From NCBI RefSeq assembly GCF_002845745.1, contig NZ_PIUM01000003.1, positions 248,001 to 312,000 on the forward strand: a stretch of 64,000 bases of DNA. The letters are read 5' to 3'. This DNA comes from Telmatospirillum siberiense (GTDB lineage Bacteria > Pseudomonadota > Alphaproteobacteria > Rhodospirillales > Magnetospirillaceae). Made by a program: the position numbers and the translations under genes. Below the pieces are notes generated by a model. That model did no database searches. It saw only the letters and a list, made by a program, of their open reading frames with translations, and had not been told where the DNA came from. Within the stretch, counting starts at the first letter, position 1, and each line of letters starts with the position of its first letter. Shown here in pieces: positions 54,062-61,159 of the stretch.

Positions 54062-54379
54062 CTAATGACTGATCATCCACGGCCTGGCGCCGGGAAAGGA
54101 TTTGGCCGCAACCGAACTCTTCTTGCGGCCGCCATGCGCCCCGCAGCCGCAATTCGGGCCATGTCCCCCGATCCGGCGGGGCGCATGGGCACTCCGTTCG
54201 TTGGTGGCGAACGCCGTTCGCCGCCCGGCCTCCATCAGGGCGAGACCGGGCGCGGTCAACACCACCCTGGGCGCCTCGGCGCCACAGGACGGGCAGGCCT
54301 GCGGCGCCTGGAACTCCGCCATCGGGCGGAGGTCTTCGAAGGGGCCGCAGTGCGGGCAGGCATATTCATAGACCGGCAT
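54062..54379 (-). CDS. fmdB: FmdB-type zinc-ribbon protein
   Basis: The ATG at 54379 gives 105 residues. The N-terminal zinc ribbon [12 protein letters not shown]...CPSCG (four cysteines) is the FmdB family signature. The C-terminal half is Gly/His/Cys-rich ([13 protein letters not shown]) and may bind metal too. FmdB was described as a regulator in the Methylophilus amide operon. It lies between fmdA (11 bp) and amiE (10 bp). Confidence 0.9.
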   Translation of the reverse strand: MPVYEYACPHCGPFEDLRPMAEFQAPQACPSCGAEAPRVVLTAPGLALMEAGRRTAFATNERSAHAPRRIGGHGPNCGCGAHGGRKKSSVAAKSFPGARPWMISH

Positions 54380-54390
54380 GATCCCCCTCC

Positions 54391-55620
54391 TCAAAGATCC
54401 GGAGACAGCGGCATGGCGACGTCGCCCTTGAGGAATTTGGTCGGACCGGCACTGCCGGGATTGATGTCGAAATCGAAGATCTCGGTGGGAACCCACAAGG
54501 TGGCGCAGGCGTTGGGAATGTCGACCACGCCGCTGATATGTCCCTGCACCGGGGCGGTGCCCAGGATCGAATAGGCCTGGGCGCCGGAATAGCCGAACTT
54601 CTTCAGATATTCGATGGCGTTCAGGCAGGCCTGGCGATAGGCGACATGGACGTCGAGGTAATGCTGCCCCCCCTGCTCATCGACCGAAATTCCTTCGAAA
54701 ATCAGATAGTCCCGATAGTTGGGCGTCACCGGACTGGGTTTGAAAATGGGATTTTTGATGCCGTATTTCGCCACGCCATCCTTGATCAGATCGACCTTCA
54801 GATGCAGCCAGCCGGCCATTTCAATGGCCCCGCAGAAGGTGATCTCGCCGTCGCCCTGGCTGAAATGCAAGTCCCCCATCGACAGGCCGGCGCCGTCGAC
54901 ATAGACCGGGAAATAGACCCGCGCCCCGCGCGACAGATCCTTGATGTCGCAATTGCCGCCATGCTCGCGCGGCGGTACCGTCCGCGCGCCGGTGGCGGCG
55001 GCACCGTCGCGGGCCTCGCCCTTGAGGCGCCCCATATGCGCCGTGGGCGCGAAAGGCGCGTTGGCCAGCGGCGGCACCCGGCCCGGATCGGTGGCGATGA
55101 AGCCCGTCTCGCGGGCATTCCAGGTCTCGAGAAGCTTCTTGTCGGGCAGGCAACCGATCAGGCCGGGATGAACCAGGCCGGCGAAGCTGACGCCGGGGAT
55201 ATGCCGCGACCTGGTATAGAGCCCGGAAATGTCCCAGATCGATTTTTGCGCCTGGGGAAAATGCTCGGTCAGGAAGCCGCCGCCGTTCTTCTTGGAAAAG
55301 AATCCGTTAAAACCCCACTGGCTGTCGGCCAAGGTGCCGATGTCGAGAATGTCGACGACCAGAAGATCGCCGGGCTCGGCGCCGGCCACGCCGATCGGAC
55401 CGCTGAGGAAATGGACGATGGACAGGTCGATGTCGCGCACGTCGTCGGCGGAATCGTCGTTCTTGATGAAGCCGCCGGTCCAGTCGTGGCATTCGATGAT
55501 GAAGTCGTCGCCCGGCTTGACCGTGGCGACCATGGGAATGTCGGGATGCCAGCGGTTATGCACCTTGTCGTTCTCGTAAGGGGACTGGGTCAGGTCGACT
55601 TTGATCAGGGTTTCGGCCAT
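54391..55620 (-). CDS. fmdA: Formamidase (acetamidase/formamidase family)
   Basis: This 409-residue protein hydrolyses formamide to formate and ammonia. Family blocks are PGDDFIIECHDWTGG, AEPGDLLVVDILDIG, the HPGLIGCLPDK loop, REHGGNCDIKDLSRGA and DLHFSQGDGEITFCGAIE. Length matches FmdA. It follows urtE by 34 bp on the same strand, tying amide hydrolysis to the upstream ABC importer. Confidence 0.94.
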   Translation of the reverse strand: MAETLIKVDLTQSPYENDKVHNRWHPDIPMVATVKPGDDFIIECHDWTGGFIKNDDSADDVRDIDLSIVHFLSGPIGVAGAEPGDLLVVDILDIGTLADSQWGFNGFFSKKNGGGFLTEHFPQAQKSIWDISGLYTRSRHIPGVSFAGLVHPGLIGCLPDKKLLETWNARETGFIATDPGRVPPLANAPFAPTAHMGRLKGEARDGAAATGARTVPPREHGGNCDIKDLSRGARVYFPVYVDGAGLSMGDLHFSQGDGEITFCGAIEMAGWLHLKVDLIKDGVAKYGIKNPIFKPSPVTPNYRDYLIFEGISVDEQGGQHYLDVHVAYRQACLNAIEYLKKFGYSGAQAYSILGTAPVQGHISGVVDIPNACATLWVPTEIFDFDINPGSAGPTKFLKGDVAMPLSPDL

Positions 55621-55654
55621 TTTTGTCCTCGCTCTTGGCTGGGTGAAAAGTGTT

Positions 55655-56344
55655 TCAAACCGACAGGAAACCGGCGACTTTCGCTTCGTCGAGATTGGCC
55701 CGGCCGTCCTCGTGGACGATCTCGCCGTTTTCGATGACCAGCACGCGGTCGGCGATATCGAGGGCGAAGCTCAGGACCTGTTCGGAAACCAGAATGGACA
55801 GACCGCGCTGATCGCGGATCCGCTTCAGGGTCCGCGCCATGTCGCGAATGATCGACGGCTGGATGCCCTCGGTCGGTTCGTCGAGCAACAGGACCTTGGG
55901 TCCGGTGGCCAGCGCGCGGGCGATGGCGAGCTGCTGCTGCTGGCCGCCCGAGAGATTGCCCCCGCGCCGCCCTTTCATTTCCTGCAATACCGGGAACAAT
56001 TCGTAAAGATCGCCGGGAACCTTGGTGCCGCCGGCGGCGAACAGTCCGGTTTCGATATTTTCCTCCACGGTCATCGCCGAAAAGATCATCCGCCCCTGCG
56101 GCACATAGGCCACGCCCTTGGCGACCCGCTGAAAACTCTTCAGGTTGGTGATCTCGGCGCCGCCGACGCTCACCCTGCCGCTCCTGGTCGGCACGATGCC
56201 CATCAGGGACTTCATCAGGGTGGTCTTGCCCATCCCGTTGCGCCCCATGACGGCGACGATCTCGTTGGGCCGCACGGTGAAATCGATGCCGTGCAGCACC
56301 TCGCTTTGCCCATAGGCGACGCGCACCTCGGAAACGCCGAGCAT
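55655..56344 (-). CDS. urtE: Urea/short-chain amide ABC transporter ATP-binding protein UrtE
   Basis: This 229-residue LivF-type ATPase has Walker A MGRNGMGKTTLMKSL, signature NLSGGQQQQLAIARAL and Walker B KVLLLDEPTEGIQPS. It is last transporter gene of the urtABCDE set, 12 bp after urtD and 34 bp ahead of fmdA. It is paired with UrtD to drive the UrtBC permease. Confidence 0.93.
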   Translation of the reverse strand: MLGVSEVRVAYGQSEVLHGIDFTVRPNEIVAVMGRNGMGKTTLMKSLMGIVPTRSGRVSVGGAEITNLKSFQRVAKGVAYVPQGRMIFSAMTVEENIETGLFAAGGTKVPGDLYELFPVLQEMKGRRGGNLSGGQQQQLAIARALATGPKVLLLDEPTEGIQPSIIRDMARTLKRIRDQRGLSILVSEQVLSFALDIADRVLVIENGEIVHEDGRANLDEAKVAGFLSV

Positions 56345-56356
56345 GGTCCTCTCCTC

Positions 56357-57103
56357 TCAATGTCCGAGATAGACTTCGACCACCTTGGGGTCGGCCTTGA
56401 CCTTGGCCATCGCCCCTTGCGAAATGATCTTGCCCTGATGCAGGACGATCACCTTGTGGGCGATGTCCTCGACGAATTTCATGTCATGTTCGATGACCAG
56501 AACGGACCGGTCGCGGATGATGCGGTTCAGCAATTCGGCCGTTTTGACCCGTTCGCCGACACTCATCCCGGCGACGGGCTCGTCGAGCATCAAAAGATCG
56601 GGGTCCTGGATCAGCAGCATGCCGATCTCCAGCCATTGCTTCTGGCCATGGCTCAGATATTCGGCCCGCATCGACAGGCAGTCCTCGAGGAAGATCATTT
56701 CGGCGACTTCGGCGATCCGCTCGCGAACGGCCGCGTCCGTGCGAAAGAACAAGGCGCCGAACACCGAACGCCCGCGCGGATACGAGATCTCCAGATTCTC
56801 GAAGACCGTCAAAGTCTCGTAGATCGAGGGATTCTGGAACTTGCGCCCGACCCCCGCCCGGACGATCTCATGTTCGGTCTTGGCGGTCAGTTCCTCGCCG
56901 TGAAATTTGATCGAACCGGCGATGGCCTTGGTCCGGCCGCAGATCAGATCGAGCACGGTGGTCTTGCCGGCCCCGTTGGGGCCGATGATCACCAGGATCT
57001 CGTTCTTATCGACATAGAAGGTCAGATCGTCGACCGCCTTGAACCCGTCGAACGAAACGGCGAGATCCTCCACGGACAACACGAAGTCGTTTTGCGTCGG
57101 CAT
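56357..57103 (-). CDS. urtD: Urea/short-chain amide ABC transporter ATP-binding protein UrtD
   Basis: The ATG at 57103 gives 248 residues. LivG-type ATPase with Walker A IGPNGAGKTTVLDLI, the UrtD-typical signature LSHGQKQWLEIGMLL and Walker B LLMLDEPVAGMSVGE. The C-terminal segment IISQGAMAKVKADPKVVEVYLGH is the branched-chain-amino-acid transporter C tail. Confidence 0.93.
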   Translation of the reverse strand: MPTQNDFVLSVEDLAVSFDGFKAVDDLTFYVDKNEILVIIGPNGAGKTTVLDLICGRTKAIAGSIKFHGEELTAKTEHEIVRAGVGRKFQNPSIYETLTVFENLEISYPRGRSVFGALFFRTDAAVRERIAEVAEMIFLEDCLSMRAEYLSHGQKQWLEIGMLLIQDPDLLMLDEPVAGMSVGERVKTAELLNRIIRDRSVLVIEHDMKFVEDIAHKVIVLHQGKIISQGAMAKVKADPKVVEVYLGH

Positions 57104-57116
57104 CGTGCTTACTCCC

Positions 57117-58250
57117 TCAATGGACGCGCGAACCGGTCGAGGCGGCGGCAATCCGGCCGCCCCCCCGTCCCGAACGGAAGCGGCGAGCGATCAGCGGAGC
57201 GGCATAGGTTTGGTAGAGCCCGGCCAGACCGTCGGGAAAGACCATCACGATGGCGATGAACAGACCGCCCATGGCGAACTGCCAAAGCTGGGGAAAGCTT
57301 TCCGACAACAGGGAGCGGCCGAAATTGATCAGCAATGTGCCGTATACCGCGCCGATCAGCGAGGACCGCCCCCCCACCGCGCAATAGATCACCATTTCGA
57401 TCGACGGCACGATGCCGATGAAGGACGACGACATGAAACCGACCTGCAGGGTGAACATGGCGCCGCCGATGGCGGCCAGGCCGGCGGCGAAACAGAAGAC
57501 GAAAATACGAAAACTCGAAACGTCGTAGCCCGAGAAGCGAACCCGATCCTCCTTGTCGCGCATGGCCACCAACAGGCGCCCCAGCTTGGTCTGCTGAACG
57601 AACTGGGCCAGCAGCAAAGCCCCCAGCAACAGGCCGCCGTTGATGAAATAGAGGATCAATTTCGCGTGGTCGGTCCGGATGTCCCATCCCTTCAGCGTAC
57701 GCAGGTCGGTAATGCCGTTGATGCCCCCGGTATATCCCTGCTGGCCGACGATCAGGATGGTGAGAATGGCGGCGATCGCCTGCGTGATGATGGCGAAATA
57801 GACGCCGCCCACCCGGCGCTTGAACATCGCCAGACCGATGACGAAGGCGAACAGGGCAGGCACCACGACCACCGCGACCAGGGAGAAGGACAGGCTATGG
57901 AACGGTTCCCAGAACCACGGCAGCGCCGTCACCTGATTCCAGTCCATGAAATCAGGAATTCCCGGTGTCGACTGGATTTTGGTGTTCTCGGGACTCGATG
58001 CCTCCAATTTCAGGAACATCGCCATGCAATAGCCGCCCAGGCCGAAGAAGACGCCCTGGCCGAGGCTCAAGATCCCGGCATTGCCCCAGCAGAGCACCAG
58101 CCCCAGCGCGACGAAGGCGTAGGTCAGATATTTCCCGACGAGATTGAGTCGGAAGATATCGAAAACGAGCGGAAAGACCACCAGGAGCAGGACCGCCAAA
58201 AGCAGCAGCCCGACGAGGTTTCCGCGACTGGCGAAGAGTGTTTTGCTCAT
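57117..58250 (-). CDS. urtC: Urea/short-chain amide ABC transporter permease UrtC
   Basis: The ATG at 58250 gives 377 residues; the open frame extends upstream to 59402, but that part is a shadow of urtB. About ten membrane helices, with LCWGNAGILSLGQGVFFGLGGYCMAMFL (marker) as the LivM/UrtC core and GYTGGINGITDL, RDKEDRVRFSGYDV as later family blocks. It starts 14 bp after urtB. Confidence 0.93.
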   Translation of the reverse strand: MSKTLFASRGNLVGLLLLAVLLLVVFPLVFDIFRLNLVGKYLTYAFVALGLVLCWGNAGILSLGQGVFFGLGGYCMAMFLKLEASSPENTKIQSTPGIPDFMDWNQVTALPWFWEPFHSLSFSLVAVVVVPALFAFVIGLAMFKRRVGGVYFAIITQAIAAILTILIVGQQGYTGGINGITDLRTLKGWDIRTDHAKLILYFINGGLLLGALLLAQFVQQTKLGRLLVAMRDKEDRVRFSGYDVSSFRIFVFCFAAGLAAIGGAMFTLQVGFMSSSFIGIVPSIEMVIYCAVGGRSSLIGAVYGTLLINFGRSLLSESFPQLWQFAMGGLFIAIVMVFPDGLAGLYQTYAAPLIARRFRSGRGGGRIAAASTGSRVH

Positions 58251-58264
58251 GCCCCGTGCCCTCC

Positions 58265-59191
58265 TTACCGGCGAACCTTGATGACGAACAATCCTTGCGG
58301 CCGCAGCATCAGGATGCCGACGACGCCCAGCAGGACGAGCACCTTGGCCATCGAGCCCGAGAGAAAGAATTCCATGGTCGATTGGGCCTGCGAGATGGAG
58401 AAGGCCGAGGCGATGGTGCCCAACAGACTTTGCGCACCGCCGAAGACGACGACCAGAAAGGTGTCGACGATGTAAAGCTGACCGGATGTCGGCCCGGTCG
58501 AACCGATCATCGTGAAGGCGCTGCCGGCCACTCCGGCGATGCCGCAACCGATGCCGAAGGTGTAGCGGTCGACCCGTTCCGTATCGATGCCCACCGCGCC
58601 CGCCATCGTGCGGTTCTGCACCACGGCACGCACCTTCTTGCCCCAGGACGAGCGGAACATCATGGCGAACACGCAGGCCGTGATCAGCACCGTCAGGGCC
58701 ATGACGAACAGGCCATTGATGGGAATGTCGATGGTCTCGGAAAGATGGGTCGAGCCCATCATCCATTCCGGCAGTTCGACGCCCACCTCGCGCGCCCCGA
58801 AAATCGACCGGTAGGCCTGCTGCAAGACCAGGCTCAACCCCCAGGTGGCCAGCAGGGTATCGAGGGGACGGCGATAGAGGTGGCGGATCATCAGCCATTC
58901 GACGGCCATGCCCAACGCTCCGGCGACCACGAAGGCAAGGACCATCGCCACCAGGAAATAAATGGCGTAGAGCCCCGGCAGGAAGGCCGAAAAGAACCCG
59001 GAGCAGAGATAGGTCACGTAAGCCCCGAGGATCATGAATTCGCCATGCGCCATGTTGATGACGCCCATCTGGCCGAAAATGATGGCGAGGCCGAGCGCCA
59101 TGAGCAAAAAGACGGAAAACAGGCTCAGCCCGGCGAAAGCCTGCATGGCGAAAATCGAACCGAGATCGGCAAAGGAATAACCCATCAGCAT
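58265..59191 (-). CDS. urtB: Urea/short-chain amide ABC transporter permease UrtB
   Basis: This 308-residue LivH-type permease contains FGQMGVINMAHGEFMILGAY and QNRTMAGAVGIDTERVDRYTFGIGCGIAG (markers). It is the short form lacking the long N-terminal extension seen in many proteobacterial UrtB proteins. 220 bp, including a GC-rich repeat, separate it from urtA. Confidence 0.92.
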   Translation of the reverse strand: MLMGYSFADLGSIFAMQAFAGLSLFSVFLLMALGLAIIFGQMGVINMAHGEFMILGAYVTYLCSGFFSAFLPGLYAIYFLVAMVLAFVVAGALGMAVEWLMIRHLYRRPLDTLLATWGLSLVLQQAYRSIFGAREVGVELPEWMMGSTHLSETIDIPINGLFVMALTVLITACVFAMMFRSSWGKKVRAVVQNRTMAGAVGIDTERVDRYTFGIGCGIAGVAGSAFTMIGSTGPTSGQLYIVDTFLVVVFGGAQSLLGTIASAFSISQAQSTMEFFLSGSMAKVLVLLGVVGILMLRPQGLFVIKVRR

Positions 59192-59331
59192 GGCAACACT
59201 CCCGCCTGTTCAGACTGTTCGTGGACCTCTTGTCCTTGCGGAAGAGAGGAAGAAACCGGGTCACCTGCCCCTCGCCCCCCGAGTGGCACCCGCGTCCCTG
59301 CCCATAGGCGCTCGGATAAGAAAAATATCCC

Positions 59332-59358
59332 CTCGCCCCTTGTGGGAGAGGGGGCGAG
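59332..59358. repeat. GC-rich REP-like hairpin between urtA and urtB
   Basis: CTCGCCCC (59332-59339) pairs with GGGGCGAG (59351-59358), and GCGAGCGAAGCGAGGGGGTG follows. This CCCTCGCCCCTTGTGGGAGA-style sequence is of a kind often seen scattered between genes. It may attenuate or stabilise mRNA so that the binding protein is made in excess over the permeases. Confidence 0.55.
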
Positions 59359-59411
59359 CGAAGCGAGGGGGTGAGGGAAAAATTGGCGATCCCTCCCCCC
59401 ACCCTCGGGAC

Positions 59412-60668
59412 TCACTGGTAGCCCTTGGGGAACGGATTGGGTTCCATCAGATCGGGTGTTTCATAGACCAGGTCGTACTGGCCGTCGGCCCGCGCCCGCC
59501 CGACCCGGCTCTTGCTCCACAGGTGATGATTTTCATGGATGCGGACATAACCTTCCGGCGCCCCCTTGAACTCGATGCCGGGGGAGGCCGCGGCCACCTT
59601 GTCGATGTCGAAGCTGCCGGCCTTTTCGACGGTGAGCTTCCATAGCCAGGGACCGAGATAGGCCGCTTGGGTGACGTCGCCGATCACCGCCTTCTCGCCC
59701 CACATCTTCTTGAAGGCGGGGACGAAAGCCTTGTTGTTGGGGTTGTCGAGGGACTGGAAATATTTCATGCAGGCATAGGCGCCGGCGATATTTTCGCCGC
59801 CGATGCCCAGTATTTCGTCCTCGGTCACCGAAATCGTCATCAACGTCTGCTTGTTGAGATCGATGCCCGCCGCTTTCAACTGTTTGTAGAAGGCGACATT
59901 CGATCCGCCGACGACGGACATATAGATGACGTCCGGCTTCTTCAGCTTGATCTTGTTGATGACCGAGTTGAACTCGGTGTTGCCGAGCGGGAAATATTCC
60001 TCGCCGGCGACGGTCAGGCCGTGCATTTCGATATGTTTGCGGGCGATCTTGTTCGACGTCCGCGGCCAGATATAGTCCGAACCCAGCAAATAGAAGGTCT
60101 TCGCCCCCTTCTCCTTCATCACCCAATCGAGTCCGGCGAGAATCTGCTGCGTCGCCTCCTGGCCGGTGTAGATGACGTTCTTCGATTGCTCCAGACCTTC
60201 ATAGAAGGTCGGGTAATAGAGCATGCCGTTATATTGCTCGAAGACGGGCAGCACCGCCTTGCGCGAGGCGGAGGTCCAACAGCCGAAGACGGCGGCCACC
60301 TTGTCATTGACCAGGAGCTTCTTCGACTTCTCGGCGAAGGTCGGCCAGTCGCTGGCGCCATCTTCCTGAATGACTTGAATTTTGCGGCCCAAAACGCCGC
60401 CTTGCTCGTTGATCTGGGCGATCGCCAGCTTTTCGGCCTCGACAGAACCGGTTTCGCTGATCGCCATGGTGCCCGTGATGGAATGCAGAATGCCGACCGT
60501 CACCGTGCTGTCGGTGACCGCCAACCCGGTCGAATTGACGCTCGCGGCCGGAGCCGCGGCGGCCACGGCCCTGGGGAGGAGAGCCAAGCCGGGCACCGCC
60601 GCCATGCCGAAGAGGAGCTTGCGCCGAAGAGCGGATGGACGATCCGAGGAAAAATCACCTGCCGACAT
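59412..60668 (-). CDS. urtA: Urea/short-chain amide ABC transporter substrate-binding protein UrtA
   Basis: The ATG at 60668 (AAGGAG 5 bp upstream; a second ATG at 60671) gives 418 residues. The export signal holds a twin-arginine-like SALRRKLLFGMAAVPG. The mature part shows the UrtA/FmdD blocks VGILHSITGTMAISE, EDGASDWPTFAEKSKKLL, FGCWTSASRKAVLPVFE and YYPTFYEGLEQSKNVIYTGQ. It binds urea or short-chain amides in the periplasm. The partner genes fmdA and amiE, and absence of urease genes here, point to amides as a real substrate. Confidence 0.92.
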   Translation of the reverse strand: MSAGDFSSDRPSALRRKLLFGMAAVPGLALLPRAVAAAAPAASVNSTGLAVTDSTVTVGILHSITGTMAISETGSVEAEKLAIAQINEQGGVLGRKIQVIQEDGASDWPTFAEKSKKLLVNDKVAAVFGCWTSASRKAVLPVFEQYNGMLYYPTFYEGLEQSKNVIYTGQEATQQILAGLDWVMKEKGAKTFYLLGSDYIWPRTSNKIARKHIEMHGLTVAGEEYFPLGNTEFNSVINKIKLKKPDVIYMSVVGGSNVAFYKQLKAAGIDLNKQTLMTISVTEDEILGIGGENIAGAYACMKYFQSLDNPNNKAFVPAFKKMWGEKAVIGDVTQAAYLGPWLWKLTVEKAGSFDIDKVAAASPGIEFKGAPEGYVRIHENHHLWSKSRVGRARADGQYDLVYETPDLMEPNPFPKGYQ

Positions 60669-60765
60669 CATATCTCCTTCACGACTGGGGACGGTGAAAA
60701 GTCCGTCTCGATTGCCGGGAGATGGTCGGATCAAATTATCGATGGCTCAATACGTGGATCACCGT

Positions 60766-60799
60766 ATACGTGTAATACCCCATAGGGAATTACACGTAT
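60766..60799. promoter_or_regulatory. 34-bp near-perfect palindrome upstream of urtA
   Basis: ATACGTGTAAT (60766-60776) and ATTACACGTAT (60789-60799) are perfect complements. The centre ACCCCATAGGGA adds a CCC/GGG pair. It lies about 100 bp upstream of the urtA start, a position suited to an operator or activator site. Confidence 0.7.
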
Positions 60800-60970
60800 G
60801 GGCAAATTCCGGCATGTGGATTATTCTGAGGAAGAAAAAATTATAAGTAGAATTTCATACAACAAAATTATAACCATTGATTGATTATGGGATTTTTCCG
60901 TTATTGGGACGGGATCTTCGATCGAAGGATTGGGGACACGCCTTGAATTCCCGGATAGTGCGACGCCAAG

Positions 60971-61010
60971 TCTAGTGCATTGGTTCATTCAAACGGTTCA
61001 ATGCACTAGA
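60971..61010. repeat. TAGTGCATTG palindrome 1
   Basis: TCTAGTGCATTG (60971-60982) with perfect complement CAATGCACTAGA (60999-61010), 16-bp spacer. Confidence 0.7.
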
Positions 61011-61065
61011 TTCCGCAAAAGCGAAAAAGCTCCGCCTTTTCATCGCTCAAGCGCCGCGCTGGCTG

Positions 61066-61112
61066 TAGTGCATTGACGAAATTGTTGAATCTTTTTTTGT
61101 GTCAATGCACTA
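61066..61112. repeat. TAGTGCATTG palindrome 2
   Basis: TAGTGCATTGAC (61066-61077) with perfect complement GTCAATGCACTA (61101-61112); the 23-bp spacer includes a T-run. It shares the same arm sequence as palindrome 1, 95 bp upstream. Paired elements of this kind may be a family of dispersed hairpins or a terminator/operator pair. Confidence 0.7.
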
Positions 61113-61159
61113 GGGATCTTCGAGCGATAGCGCGGACAACGGCCGGAGGGGCGCCAAGC

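Larger units (their letters stand above)
60669..61159. promoter_or_regulatory. Divergent regulatory region between urtA and the transporter-kinase
   Basis: 491 bp with no gene. It holds three separate palindromes (60766-60799, 60971-61010, 61066-61112) and an AT-rich block (60830-60900). Divergent promoters are expected. GGAGGG at 61145-61150 is the ribosome site of the kinase gene. Confidence 0.6.

Noticed and set aside
58251-59402. Upstream extension of the urtC frame to 59402
   Set aside because: This part overlaps urtB in another frame and is Arg/Gly/His-rich nonsense; the real UrtC start is the ATG at 58250.
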